This document shows positions 24,960 to 36,214 of a stretch of 62,967 bases of DNA, piece after piece. A model generated the notes under the pieces. That model searched no databases, was not told the origin of the DNA, and saw only the letters and a list, made by a program, of their open reading frames with translations. This DNA comes from Actinomadura kijaniata NBRC 14229 (lineage in GTDB: Bacteria > Actinomycetota > Actinomycetes > Streptosporangiales > Streptosporangiaceae), in assembly GCF_001552175.1 (NCBI RefSeq), contig NZ_BCQR01000055.1, positions 1 through 62,967 on the forward strand. Reading direction: 5' to 3'. Numbering within the stretch: the stretch's first letter is position 1; each line of letters starts with the position of its first letter. The translations under genes and the position numbers were made by a program.

Positions 24960-27013
24960 ATGCGCGCCCAGCCCACCACGTCCCGCAAGTCTGATACGCC
25001 CCGCAAGCCCGAAATATCCAGAAGGTCGGGAATGACAAGACTTGGCCGTATCCCCATCCTCCAGGTGGCCCCGCTGGTCGAGTGCGGAAAGTGGCCCGCC
25101 AAGGCCGTCGTGGGCGAGACCTTCCAGGTCAACGCCACCGTCTTCCGTGAAGGGCACGAGCGGCTCGGCGCGGCCGTGGTGCTGCGCGACCCCCACGGCG
25201 AGGTCCAGTCGCCGGTCCGGATGACCGAGATCGCCCAAGGCCTCGACCGCTACGGCGCGGACGTCACCGTCACCGCGCCCGGCACCTGGCACTACCGGGT
25301 CGAGGCGTGGGGCGACTCCCTGGCCCACTGGCGGCACGACGCCGAGATCAAGGTGCCGCGCGGGCAGGACGTCGAGCTGATGCTCACCGAGGGCGCGCTG
25401 CTGTTCGAACGCGCCGCCGAGGCCCTGCCCTCCCACGACCGGCAGGTGTTCGTCCGGCTGGCGCACACGCTGCGGGACCGGACCCTGTCGCCCGCCGCGC
25501 GCATGGAGGCCGCCGCCACGCCCGACGTGCGCGACCTGGAGGACCGCTACCCGCTGCGCGACCTGCTGACCGCCACCGAGTGGTTCCCGCTGGTCGTCCA
25601 CCGGGAACGCGCGCTGTTCGGCTCCTGGTACGAGTTCTTCCCCCGCTCCGAGGGCGCGCAGTTCGACCCGATGGGGCGGCGCGGACCGCTGTCGGGAACG
25701 TTCCGCACCGCGATGAAGCGGCTGCCCGCCATCGCCGACATGGGCTTCGACGTGGTGTACCTGCCGCCGATCCACCCGATCGGCCGCACCTTCCGCAAGG
25801 GGCCCAACAACACCCTGGAGGCCGGCCCCTACGACCCGGGCTCGCCGTGGGCGATCGGCTCGGCGGAGGGCGGGCACGACGCCGTCCACCCCGACCTCGG
25901 CACGATCGAGGACTTCGACGCGTTCGTCGCCTACGCCCGCGACCTCGGCATGGAGGTCGCGCTCGACTTCGCGCTCCAGTGCTCCCCCGACCACCCGTGG
26001 GTCGGCGAGCACCCCGAGTGGTTCACCACCCGCGCCGACGGCACCATCGCCTACGCCGAGAACCCGCCCAAGAAGTACCAGGACATCTACCCCCTCAACT
26101 TCGACAACGACCCCGAGGGCATCTACGCCGAGATCCTGCGGGTGCTGCGGCACTGGATGGACCACGGCGTGCGGATCTTCCGGGTGGACAACCCGCACAC
26201 CAAACCGGTGCCGTTCTGGGAACGCCTGCTGGCCGAGGTCGCCGAGACCGATCCCGACGTGCTGTTCCTGGCCGAGGCGTTCACCCGGCCGGCGATGATG
26301 CACACCCTCGCCAGGATCGGCTTCCACCAGTCCTACACCTACTTCACCTGGAAGAACTCCCGGCACGAGCTGGAGGAGTACTTCACCGAGCTGTCCGGCG
26401 AGGCGGCCGCCTACATGCGGCCCAACGTCTTCGTCAACACCCCCGACATCCTCAACGAGTACCTGGTGCACGGCGGACGCCCCGCGTTCGAGATCCGCGC
26501 GGTGCTGGCCGCGCTGCTGTCCCCCACCTGGGGCGTGTACTCCGGCTACGAACTGATCGAGAACGTCCCCGTCCGTCCCGGCAGCGAGGAGTACCGCGAC
26601 TCCGAGAAGTACCAGTACAAACCCCGCGACTGGGAGCAGGCCGAACGCGAGGGACGCTCCATCGCCCCGCTGATCGGCCGCCTCAACGAGCTGCGGCGGG
26701 GGCACCCGGCGCTGCACAGGCTGCGCAACCTGAGATTCCATCATGTGGACCAGTCCGAACTGATCTGTTTCAGCAAGGCGCTGGGCGACGACGTCGTGAT
26801 CGCGGTGGTGAACCTCAACCCTCACCAGGCCCGCGAGGCGACCGTCCACCTGGACCTGACCGCACTGGGGCTGGACGCCGACGCCGCCGCCCACGGGTTC
26901 GAGGTCACCGACGAGCTGTCGGGGGCGACCTACACCTGGTGGCAGGCCAACTACGTGCGTCTGGACCCCCACGAACAGCCGGCCCACATCTTCACGCTTC
27001 GGGGAAGGACGAG

Positions 27014-27017
<4 letters not shown>
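24960..27017 (+). CDS. glgE: Alpha-1,4-glucan:maltose-1-phosphate maltosyltransferase
   Basis: A 685-residue GH13_3 enzyme that transfers maltosyl units from maltose-1-phosphate to the non-reducing end of alpha-1,4-glucans. Domain order: an N-terminal beta domain (about 1-190 with PLVECGKWPAKAVVGE), the (beta/alpha)8 catalytic domain with Asp410 in FRVDNPHTKP as nucleophile and Glu439 in LAEAF as acid/base. These positions show the same +16 offset from the S. coelicolor enzyme's Asp394 and Glu423. ATG 24960 follows AGGGAAG. The stop overlaps the TTG of treS. It is expected to be cytosolic. Confidence 0.97.
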
Positions 27018-29101
<2,084 letters not shown>

Positions 29102-29103
29102 CC

Positions 29104-30555
29104 GTGCCCGCCGAGTCCACGATGGCCGCCCTGCTGCACGACTGGCTGCCCCGCCAGCGCTGGTTCGCCGGCAAGGACCGGCCGGTGACCGAGGTGTCGC
29201 TCGGCACCGCCACCGAACTGCTGCCGGGCGATCCGGGGCTCCGGCACCTGGTGCTGGACGTCCGGCAGGGCGACATCGTGGACCACTACCAGGTCCTGCT
29301 GGGCACCCGGCGGGTCCTGCCCGACCGCCTCGCGCACGCCGAGATCGGCCGGGTCGGAGAGGGGCACGACGCGACGCACGTCTACGACGCCGTCCACGAT
29401 CCGGAGCTGAACCGGGCGCTGCTGGCCGGGGTCGCCGAGGAGGCGGCGGTGGGGCCGCTGCGGTTCCGCCGCGTCCCCGACACGGCGATCGACCTCTCGG
29501 CCCCGGGGACGCCGATGTCGGCCGAGCAGAGCAACACCTCCCTGGTGTACGGCGAGACCCACATCTGCAAGCTGTTCCGGCGACTGTCGCCCGGCCCCAG
29601 CCCCGACCTGGAGATCAACCTGGCGCTGTCGGAGCTGGGCTGCCCGCACGTCCCGGCCGTGCACGGATGGATCGAGCTGGCGACCGCCGACGGCGGGGAG
29701 CCGGTCACGCTGGCGCTGCTGTCGGAGTTCCTGCGCGGCGGCGGCGACGGGTGGCGGCTGGCGACCACCAGCGTGCGCGACTGGTTCGCGATGCCGATGA
29801 CGCGCGGCGCGGAGCCCTACCCCGGGGCCCCCGCCAGGCGTCCCAACGGGAGCTACACGGCGGCCGACCCGGGCTGGGCGGGCGGCGACTTCGCGGCCGA
29901 GGCCGAGCGCCTCGGCGCGGCGACCGCGGCGGTCCACCGCGACCTGGCCCGCGCGTTCGGCGTCACCGAGGTCGGCGCCGAGCACGTCCGGGAGATGGCG
30001 CAGGCCATGCGCCGCCAGCTCGACGAGGTCGCGGCGGACGTCCCGGAGCTGGCCCCGCACGCCGGGGCGATCGGCGCGACCTTCGACGCGCTGGCCGAGC
30101 GCACCGAGCCGCTGACCCTGCAACGCGTCCACGGCGACCTGCACCTCGGGCAGGCCATGCGCACCGGCCACGGGTGGACGCTGCTGGACTTCGAGGGCGA
30201 GCCCGCGCGCACCCCCGAGGAGCGCCGGGCGCTGGGGCACCCGCTGCGGGACGTGGCGGGGATGCTGCGGTCGTTCGAGTACGCGGCGCGGTTCCTGCAC
30301 GCCGACGAGGGGCACGCGCCCCCGGCGGTGGCGCTGGAGCAGGAGCGGCGGGCGCTGGCGTGGGCCGAGCGCAACCGGGAGGCGTTCTGCCGGGGCTACG
30401 CGGCGGCGGGCGGTCCGGACCCGGCCGCGCACCGGGTGCTGACGCGGGCGCTGGAGTTCGACAAGGCGGTGTACGAGATCCGTTATGAGGCCCGCAACCG
30501 GCCCTCCTGGCTGACCGTTCCCCTGCATTCGCTGGCTCATCTGACGGCGCGTTGA
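29104..30555 (+). CDS. mak: Maltokinase
   Basis: A 483-residue kinase (also named pep2) that phosphorylates maltose to maltose-1-phosphate, the GlgE substrate. The N-terminal cap domain (WLPRQRWFAGKDRPVTEV) is followed by a eukaryotic-kinase-like C-lobe with RVHGDLHLGQ (His343, Asp345 catalytic) and LLDFEGEP (Asp362, magnesium binding). The GTG start lies 2 bases after the treS stop. In related genomes glgB comes next; here a weak terminator and the glycan island intervene. Confidence 0.96.
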   Translation: MPAESTMAALLHDWLPRQRWFAGKDRPVTEVSLGTATELLPGDPGLRHLVLDVRQGDIVDHYQVLLGTRRVLPDRLAHAEIGRVGEGHDATHVYDAVHDPELNRALLAGVAEEAAVGPLRFRRVPDTAIDLSAPGTPMSAEQSNTSLVYGETHICKLFRRLSPGPSPDLEINLALSELGCPHVPAVHGWIELATADGGEPVTLALLSEFLRGGGDGWRLATTSVRDWFAMPMTRGAEPYPGAPARRPNGSYTAADPGWAGGDFAAEAERLGAATAAVHRDLARAFGVTEVGAEHVREMAQAMRRQLDEVAADVPELAPHAGAIGATFDALAERTEPLTLQRVHGDLHLGQAMRTGHGWTLLDFEGEPARTPEERRALGHPLRDVAGMLRSFEYAARFLHADEGHAPPAVALEQERRALAWAERNREAFCRGYAAAGGPDPAAHRVLTRALEFDKAVYEIRYEARNRPSWLTVPLHSLAHLTAR

Positions 30556-30901
30556 TCTCTATAGCGACAAAAGCCATGAATCAGTCAAAAAATCGCCACC
30601 GCCCGGTTATGATCAAATGCAGGTGATCTTTTTTCGCGGCCGCCCGGAACCAGGGGGCGAAAACGCCGCACCACCCCGCTGACGTGGCCACATCCGGTCA
30701 ATGGGCGCTGTCACGTTTATCCGCTTTCCCCCTCTATGACCGGCCGAGCGAACCGCGACCGCCCCCTTACCAGTCGGAGCCGTACCAGGTACGTAGGCGA
30801 TCCTGCGCAACTTACGGGAGTGAACGTCCGATCGGCCCAAACATGATGGGCGGACCCGACATCTAAAGGGTCAAGACGTCAACCACTTACGGGGAACTCC
30901 C
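30556..30901. other. 346-base spacer between maltokinase and glycan island
   Basis: No gene is visible. GC drops around 30560-30640 (CAAAAGCCATGAATCAGTCA). It holds a weak hairpin followed by T6 (30611-30634) and a small palindrome GTACC-A-GGTAC (30782-30792) about 110 bases before the GT2 start. It probably contains the mak terminator and the promoter of the glycan operon. I looked for a c-di-AMP riboswitch pattern and saw none. Confidence 0.55.
30611..30634 (+). terminator. Weak hairpin followed by T6 after maltokinase gene
   Basis: GATCA (30611-30615) and TGATC (30624-30628) flank AATGCAGG and are followed directly by TTTTTT (30629-30634). A U-tract of this length is rare in this DNA. The stem is only 5 bp, so efficiency is doubtful. 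Confidence 0.4.
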
Positions 30902-31783
30902 ATGCGACCTGATGACTCCTCCGTGCACGTCACCGGAGCGGTGGGGGCGGCCTCCCTCCCGCTCCCCACCAACCTCCGGAACCTCTCGGGGCACGCGCGG
31001 CGCTGGCCGACCGTGACCGCCGTGATCCCCACCCTCAACGAGGTCGAGAACCTGCGATGGCTCCTGCCGCGGCTGACCGCGGTGGACGAGATCGTGATCG
31101 TCGACGGCGAGTCCAGCGACGGCACGGTGGAGTACGTGCTGACCGTCCGTCCGGACGCCAAGGTGATCGTCGAGCCGCCCACGGGGAAGGGCAGCGCCAT
31201 GCGGACGGGGATGGCCGCGGCGACCGGCGAGATGATCATCATGCTGGACGCCGACGGCAGCATGGACCCGGCCGAGTTCGACTCGTTCCTCGCGCTGCTG
31301 TGCCGCGGCTACGACTTCGTCAAGGGCACCCGCTACGGCTGCGGCGGCGGCTCCGACGACCTGACCGGCCTGCGCCGCGTCGGCAACTCGGCGCTGACCT
31401 GGCTGGCCAACCGCCTGTACCGGCAGAACTGGTCGGACCTGTGCTACGGCTACGTGGCCATGCGCCGCGACGCGGTGGACCGGCTCCGGCTGGAGTCCAC
31501 CGGCTTCGAGATCGAGACCGAGATGTGCGTCAACGCCGTCCGGGCCGGTCTGCGCATCGCCGAGGTCCCCAGCCACGAGACCGAGCGGCGGCACGGCGAG
31601 TCCAACCTCAACACCTGGCGGGACGGCTGGCGCGTGCTGCGCACCATGATCCGCCTGCGCTTCCGGGGCCCGCTGGAGCCGGTGACCGAGCCCGCCGCGG
31701 GCCCCGCCGTCCGCCCGCACCCCGCCGAGCCGGTCCACCTGGACTGGGAGGCGGCCGCGTTCAGCAGGACAGGGACCGAGTGA
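30902..31783 (+). CDS. GT2 glycosyltransferase, polyprenyl-phosphate type
   Basis: A 293-residue GT-A enzyme. It shows TAVIPTLNEVENLRWLL (about 39-55), VDEIVIVDGESSDGT (about 61-75), GKGSAMRTGM, MLDADGS (the DxD at about 115-118) and a WSDLCYGYVAMRRDAVD acceptor-domain segment. This is the dolichol-phosphate-mannose-synthase-like branch that loads a sugar onto a lipid carrier at the inner membrane face, but there is no C-terminal membrane pair. ATG 30902 follows GGGGAAC. Its stop overlaps the next gene's GTG, making it the first gene of the glycan operon. Confidence 0.88.
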   Translation: MRPDDSSVHVTGAVGAASLPLPTNLRNLSGHARRWPTVTAVIPTLNEVENLRWLLPRLTAVDEIVIVDGESSDGTVEYVLTVRPDAKVIVEPPTGKGSAMRTGMAAATGEMIIMLDADGSMDPAEFDSFLALLCRGYDFVKGTRYGCGGGSDDLTGLRRVGNSALTWLANRLYRQNWSDLCYGYVAMRRDAVDRLRLESTGFEIETEMCVNAVRAGLRIAEVPSHETERRHGESNLNTWRDGWRVLRTMIRLRFRGPLEPVTEPAAGPAVRPHPAEPVHLDWEAAAFSRTGTE

Positions 31784-32850
31784 AGATCACCGTTGTGCGC
31801 CCGCTCGACCTCGGCGAGACCGAGGTCAAGCGGTGGCGCGACCTCCAGCTCACCGGGCCCGACCTGATGAACCCGTTCCTGGCGCCGGAGTTCACCCTCG
31901 GCGTCGGGCTGTTCCGCGACGACGTGCGCGTCGCCGTCGTCGAGGACGGGCCGGACGTGGCCGCGTTCTTCCCCTTCCAGCGCGGCCCGCTCGGCACCGG
32001 CCACCCCGTGGGGTTCGGCCTGACCGACCTGCAGGGGATCGTCGCCCCGCCCGACCTCGACCTGGACGCCCGCGCGCTGCTGCGGGCGTGCCGGATCGGC
32101 GTGTGGGACTTCGACCACCTGCTGGCGTCCCAGGTCGTGTTCAGGCCGTTCCACACGGTGCGCCGCGTCGAACCCGTCATGGAGCTCGGCGAGGGGTTCG
32201 AGGCGTTCGAGGCGCACCTGCGGAAGGCCGCGCCCAAGACCCACAAGACCATCCGCTACAAGGAGCGCAAGCTCGGCCGCGACGTCGGCGAGCTGCGCTA
32301 CGAGTTCGAGTCGCGCGAGACCGCCGACCTGAAGCGGCTCATGGACTGGAAGTCCGAGCAGTACAACCGCACCGGGCGGACCGACCGGTTCGCCCGGCCG
32401 TGGATCGTACGGCTGGTGCGGCACCTCCACGAGACCGGGTTCGGGGTGCTCAGCGTGCTGTGGGCGGGCGACGAACCGGTCTCCGCCCACTTCGGGCTGC
32501 GCAACGGCCCGGTCATGGCGGGCTGGTTCCCCGCCTACGACACCCGGTTCGGCAAGTACTCCCCCGGCATGATCGGCCATCTGCTGCTCGCCCGGGGCTG
32601 CGCCGACAACGGCGTCACCGAGATCGCGATGGGCCGCGGCGGCAAGGAGTTCAAGGAGGGCTTCAAGGGCCGCGAGATCCCCATCGCCGAGGGCCGGATC
32701 GCCCGGCCCACGCCCGCCGCCGCGCTCCACTGGGCCCGCACCACCCCGGTCAACCGGGCGCGCGGCGCGGTGCTGGACAACCCGGCGCTCTACCGGAAGG
32801 CGGACCGCGTCCTGAAGACCTACGCACGGCTGAGGAGGCGGGCGTCGTGA
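31780..32850 (+). CDS. CelD/BcsL-type GNAT acyltransferase, paralog 1
   Basis: A 356-residue double-GNAT protein. The GTG start overlaps the GT2 stop (GTGA). Conserved features: PLDLGETEVKRWR (about 8-20) and NPFLAPEF, then KTHKTIRYKERKLGRDVG (about 146-163), DWKSEQYNRTGRTDRFARPW, VSAHFGLR and FGKYSPGMIGHLL. This is the PF13480 acetyltransferase family found in exopolysaccharide loci (CelD/BcsL-like, related in fold to FemAB). It probably transfers an acyl group to a sugar nitrogen or oxygen. A clear paralog lies at 45833-47032. Confidence 0.85.
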   Translation: MKITVVRPLDLGETEVKRWRDLQLTGPDLMNPFLAPEFTLGVGLFRDDVRVAVVEDGPDVAAFFPFQRGPLGTGHPVGFGLTDLQGIVAPPDLDLDARALLRACRIGVWDFDHLLASQVVFRPFHTVRRVEPVMELGEGFEAFEAHLRKAAPKTHKTIRYKERKLGRDVGELRYEFESRETADLKRLMDWKSEQYNRTGRTDRFARPWIVRLVRHLHETGFGVLSVLWAGDEPVSAHFGLRNGPVMAGWFPAYDTRFGKYSPGMIGHLLLARGCADNGVTEIAMGRGGKEFKEGFKGREIPIAEGRIARPTPAAALHWARTTPVNRARGAVLDNPALYRKADRVLKTYARLRRRAS

Positions 32851-33896
32851 GCACCACCCTGCCGATCTCCGTCGTGATCTGCGCCTACACCGAGAAGCGC
32901 TGGGACGACGTGCACGCCGCCGTCGCGTCGGTGCGCGCCCAGCGGCACGCCCCGTTCGAGATCATCGTCGTGGTCGACCACAACCCGGCCCTGCACGCCC
33001 GGCTGAAGGCCTCCCTGCCCGACGTCACCGTCGTGGAGAACCGCGAGGACCGGGGCCTGTCGGGCGGCAAGAACACCGGCGTCGCGGTCGCGCGCGGCGA
33101 CGTGGTGGCCTTCCTCGACGACGACGCGGTCGCCGCGCCGGGCTGGCTGGAGGCGTTCGCCAAGCACTACGACGACCCGAGGGTCGCCGGGGTCGGCGGG
33201 CTGACGCTGCCGCTGTGGCCCGGCTCCACGCCCTCCGGCGCGCTGGTGGACGACCCGGTCCCGGCCACGACCGGCACCCGGCCGCGCTGGTTCCCCGAGG
33301 AGTTCGACTGGACGGTCGGCTGCACCTACCGGGGGCTGACGCCGGGGCCGGTCCGCAACGTGATGGGCGGCAACGCCTCGTTCCGCCGCGACATGTTCCC
33401 GATCGCCGGAGGCTTCAGCTCCGGCATCGGGCGAAGCTTCCACAAACGGCCCCTGGGCTGCGAGGAGACCGAGTTCTGCATCCGGCTGCGGCAGCGCAGC
33501 CCCGGATCGGAGCTGATCTACGACGACCAGGCGGTCATCTGGCACCGGGTGCCCTCCGAACGCGCCCGCTTCGCCTACTTCCGCGAACGCTGCTACGCCG
33601 AAGGACTGTCGAAGGCGCTGGTCACCCAGAGCGTCGGCAGCCAGGACGGCCTGGCCAGCGAGCGCGCCCACGCCCTCAGGACGCTGCCGCGCGGCGTCCT
33701 GGCCGGGGTGTCCGACGCGGTCAAGGGCGACCGCGCCGGGCTCGGCCGGGCCGGAGCGATCACCGTCGGGCTGGCGTGGACGGCCTGGGGCTACGCGATG
33801 GGACAGTACGCGGCGCGGCGGCGGACTCGCCGCTCCCGCCGCCTCGTCGCCCGCGCCGGCCCCGAGGACGTCCGCGGCCGCGAGGAGACGACCTGA
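32847..33896 (+). CDS. GT2 glycosyltransferase
   Basis: A 349-residue GT-A enzyme starting at GTG 32847, which overlaps the preceding stop. Motifs: PISVVICAYTEKRWDDV (about 6-22), VVVDHNP, RGLSGGKNTGVAVARGDVVAFLDDDA (about 71-96, DDD metal site), GNASFRRDMF and GCEETEFCIRLRQ (ED motif). A short hydrophobic C-terminal segment (AITVGLAWTAWGYAMG) may tether it to the membrane. Sugar donor and acceptor are unknown. It is followed by a 19-bp hairpin, so it is the last gene of the first operon segment. Confidence 0.9.
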   Translation: MSTTLPISVVICAYTEKRWDDVHAAVASVRAQRHAPFEIIVVVDHNPALHARLKASLPDVTVVENREDRGLSGGKNTGVAVARGDVVAFLDDDAVAAPGWLEAFAKHYDDPRVAGVGGLTLPLWPGSTPSGALVDDPVPATTGTRPRWFPEEFDWTVGCTYRGLTPGPVRNVMGGNASFRRDMFPIAGGFSSGIGRSFHKRPLGCEETEFCIRLRQRSPGSELIYDDQAVIWHRVPSERARFAYFRERCYAEGLSKALVTQSVGSQDGLASERAHALRTLPRGVLAGVSDAVKGDRAGLGRAGAITVGLAWTAWGYAMGQYAARRRTRRSRRLVARAGPEDVRGREETT

Positions 33897-33913
33897 CGCG
33901 CACCGGGCCGGGT

Positions 33914-33955
33914 GCGGGCGCACCGGCGGGCCCTCCGGCCCGCCGGTGCGCCCGC
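33914..33955 (+). terminator. 19-bp perfect hairpin within the glycan island
   Basis: Bases 33914-33932 and 33937-33955 are perfectly complementary around the loop CTCC. The arms begin GCGGGCGCAC and end GTGCGCCCGC. It lies 18 bases past the GT2 stop and ~105 bases before the deacetylase gene. It likely terminates or attenuates the first operon segment; no T-tract is present. Confidence 0.8.
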
Positions 33956-34059
33956 GCGTCCAGCGGGCGGCCGGTGCCGGTCACGAGGGTAAAGCTTCCG
34001 AACCTTTGCCTCGCCGGCGGCGTTCCAACCCATAGACCAACGAGCCACTGGACGAACCC

Positions 34060-34866
34060 GTGAGCGTTCCCATCCTGATGTACCACTCGGTACGCGAGCG
34101 GCCGCCGAAGCAGACCGCGGCCCTCGCGGTGACGCCCGGCGCGTTCGCCGACCAGATGGCGCTGCTGGCCGAGGAGGGGTTCACGCCGATCCCGTTCGGG
34201 GCGCTGCGCGAGGCCCACCGGCACCCCCGGCCGATCGTGATCACCTTCGACGACGGGTACGCCGACTTCCACGGGCACGCGCTGCCGGTCCTGGAGCGGC
34301 ACGGGTTCCCCGCCACGGTGTTCGTGACCACCGGCTGGCTCGCCGACGCCGGGCCGGACGCGGCGGGACGCCCGCTGGACACGATGATGGCGTGGTCGCA
34401 GGTCCGCGAGGCCGCCGCGCACGGCGTGGAGATCGGCGGGCACAGCCACAGCCACCCGCAGCTCGACCAGCTCGGCGACGCCGCGCTCCGCGACGAGCTG
34501 ACCCGCAACCGGGGACTGCTGGAGGACCGCGCCGGCGTCCCGATCACCACGATGGCCTACCCCTTCGGGTATTCGAGCGCGCGCGTGAGGCGTGCGGTAC
34601 GCGCCGCGGGGTATGAGACGGCGTGTGCGGTCGCCAACCGCCTCGCCGACCCCCGCCGCCTCGGCGACGGGAGCGCCGCGCGCGACGACGTGCTGGCGGT
34701 CCCCCGGCTGACCGTCCGCATGTCCACCTCGCTCGCCACGTTCGCCACGATCGTCGACGGGAGGAACATCTCCCTGATCTTCCTCAGGGACCGTGCGCTC
34801 ACCAAGGGCTACGCCGTGCTGCGGCGGGCCCGCTACGGAGTCAGGAAAGCGACGGGCCGTGTCTGA
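34060..34866 (+). CDS. Polysaccharide deacetylase (NodB domain)
   Basis: A 268-residue CE4-type enzyme from GTG 34060. It holds TFDDGY (62-67, catalytic and metal aspartates), the zinc-binding HSHSH (128-132) followed by P133, and AYPFGYSSARV (motif 3). No signal peptide or membrane segment is visible at this start, so the enzyme looks cytoplasmic unless exported by other means, which is unusual for a CE4 enzyme. It would remove N-acetyl groups from sugars, exposing amines that the CelD/BcsL-type enzymes could modify. The flippase gene overlaps its end by 8 bases. Confidence 0.88.
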   Translation: MSVPILMYHSVRERPPKQTAALAVTPGAFADQMALLAEEGFTPIPFGALREAHRHPRPIVITFDDGYADFHGHALPVLERHGFPATVFVTTGWLADAGPDAAGRPLDTMMAWSQVREAAAHGVEIGGHSHSHPQLDQLGDAALRDELTRNRGLLEDRAGVPITTMAYPFGYSSARVRRAVRAAGYETACAVANRLADPRRLGDGSAARDDVLAVPRLTVRMSTSLATFATIVDGRNISLIFLRDRALTKGYAVLRRARYGVRKATGRV

Positions 34867-36214
34867 CCGGAGCCCCCTGGCCACGTCCCGCCCCGAGCCG
34901 CGGGCCGGGACGAGCGCCCGCCTGCGCGAGTGGCTGCGCGGCGAGCTGTCCAACCCGATGTTCCGCAGCGCCTACGCGCTCATGCTCAACGGCGGCGTGA
35001 CGACGCTGCTGGGCGCGGCGTTCTGGGGCCTGGGCCCGCTGTTCTACCGCGACCCCGCCGACTTCGGCCGCATGTCCTCCGTCAACCAGGCGATCATGTT
35101 CGTCGGCGGCGTCACCATGCTCAACTTCCTGCTGATCCGGTTCCTTCCGGAGACGGCCCGCAACACCCGCCGGCTGGTACTGCTGTGCTACGCCGTCGGC
35201 GCGGTCGCCGCCGCCGGGGTCGGGACCGCGTTCCTGGTGACGGTCCAGGTCTGGGGGCGGCACTGGGACAACTTCGACCATCTGCACGGGCTCGGCGCGG
35301 GCCTGGCCTTCCTGGCGATGGCGGTCGCGTGGAACCTGTGGAACGCCATGGAGGCCGTCTTCACCGGGCTGCGCCACGCCGGATGGGTCCCGGCCGTCAA
35401 CACGGTCTGGTCACTGGTCCGGCTCGGGCTGCTGATGGCGCTGGCGTCGGCGTTCCCGCACAACGGCGTCATCCTGGCCTGGTACCTGCCGGTGATGGTG
35501 CTGCTGGTCCCGGCCAACGCGGTCATCTTCGGCCGGCTGATCCCCGAGCACCGCCGCGTCAACGAGGGCCGGGGCCACCGCTCCACGCCCCGCCAGATGG
35601 CCGCCTACTTCGGCACCGGCTACCTGGGCGGCGCGCTCCAGTTCGCGACGCTCAGCCTCGTGCCGATCGTCGTCGCCGCGCACCTGTCCCCCACGACGAC
35701 CGGCTACTTCCAGGTCGCCTGGGTCGCGGGCATGATGCTGGACCTGGCGGCGATCACCCTGTCGTACTCGCTCACCGTCCAGGGCTCCTTCGACCGGGAG
35801 TCGCTGGCCGCCTCCACCCGCGCGGCGCTGCGCCGCACCGCGTTCCTGCTGGTCCCGGCCATCCTCCTGGCGATCGTGGCCGCGCCGTACGCGCTGCGGA
35901 TCTACGGCCACGACTACGTCAGCGGCGCGCCGCTGTTCCAGGTCCTGGCCCTCGCCGTCATCCCGAAGGCGGTCATCGAGCTCTATATCGGCGCGCTGCG
36001 GGTCCACAACCGCACCCGGCTGATCGCCCTGCTCCAGGGGGTCCGGCTGGTGGGCATGCTCGGCCTGGTCCTCCTGCTGATCGACGAGCGGCACCTGTAC
36101 ACCATCGGCGTGGCGGTCGTGGTCGTGAACGTCGCGGTCGCGCTGGCGATCCTGCCGGGCCTGCGCCGCGTCATCAGCCCTTCCACGACGAGCCGGGAGC
36201 GGGATATCTCTTGA
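34859..36214 (+). CDS. Wzx-like polysaccharide flippase (MOP superfamily)
   Basis: A 451-residue polytopic protein with about 12 to 13 hydrophobic segments beginning at SAYALMLNGGVTTLLGAAFW. The residues FRSAYALMLNGG and RLTVQGSFD-like positively charged loops agree with the Wzx/MurJ-type MOP fold used to flip lipid-linked oligosaccharide across the membrane. GTG 34859 overlaps the deacetylase gene by 8 bases, so the two are coupled. It presumably moves the glycan unit made by the upstream GT2 enzymes. Confidence 0.87.
   Translation: MSDRSPLATSRPEPRAGTSARLREWLRGELSNPMFRSAYALMLNGGVTTLLGAAFWGLGPLFYRDPADFGRMSSVNQAIMFVGGVTMLNFLLIRFLPETARNTRRLVLLCYAVGAVAAAGVGTAFLVTVQVWGRHWDNFDHLHGLGAGLAFLAMAVAWNLWNAMEAVFTGLRHAGWVPAVNTVWSLVRLGLLMALASAFPHNGVILAWYLPVMVLLVPANAVIFGRLIPEHRRVNEGRGHRSTPRQMAAYFGTGYLGGALQFATLSLVPIVVAAHLSPTTTGYFQVAWVAGMMLDLAAITLSYSLTVQGSFDRESLAASTRAALRRTAFLLVPAILLAIVAAPYALRIYGHDYVSGAPLFQVLALAVIPKAVIELYIGALRVHNRTRLIALLQGVRLVGMLGLVLLLIDERHLYTIGVAVVVVNVAVALAILPGLRRVISPSTTSRERDIS

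Noticed and set aside
30556..30901. Riboswitch upstream of the GT2 gene
   Set aside because: The spacer does not show a recognisable c-di-AMP, cobalamin or other conserved aptamer pattern, only a weak hairpin with T6.
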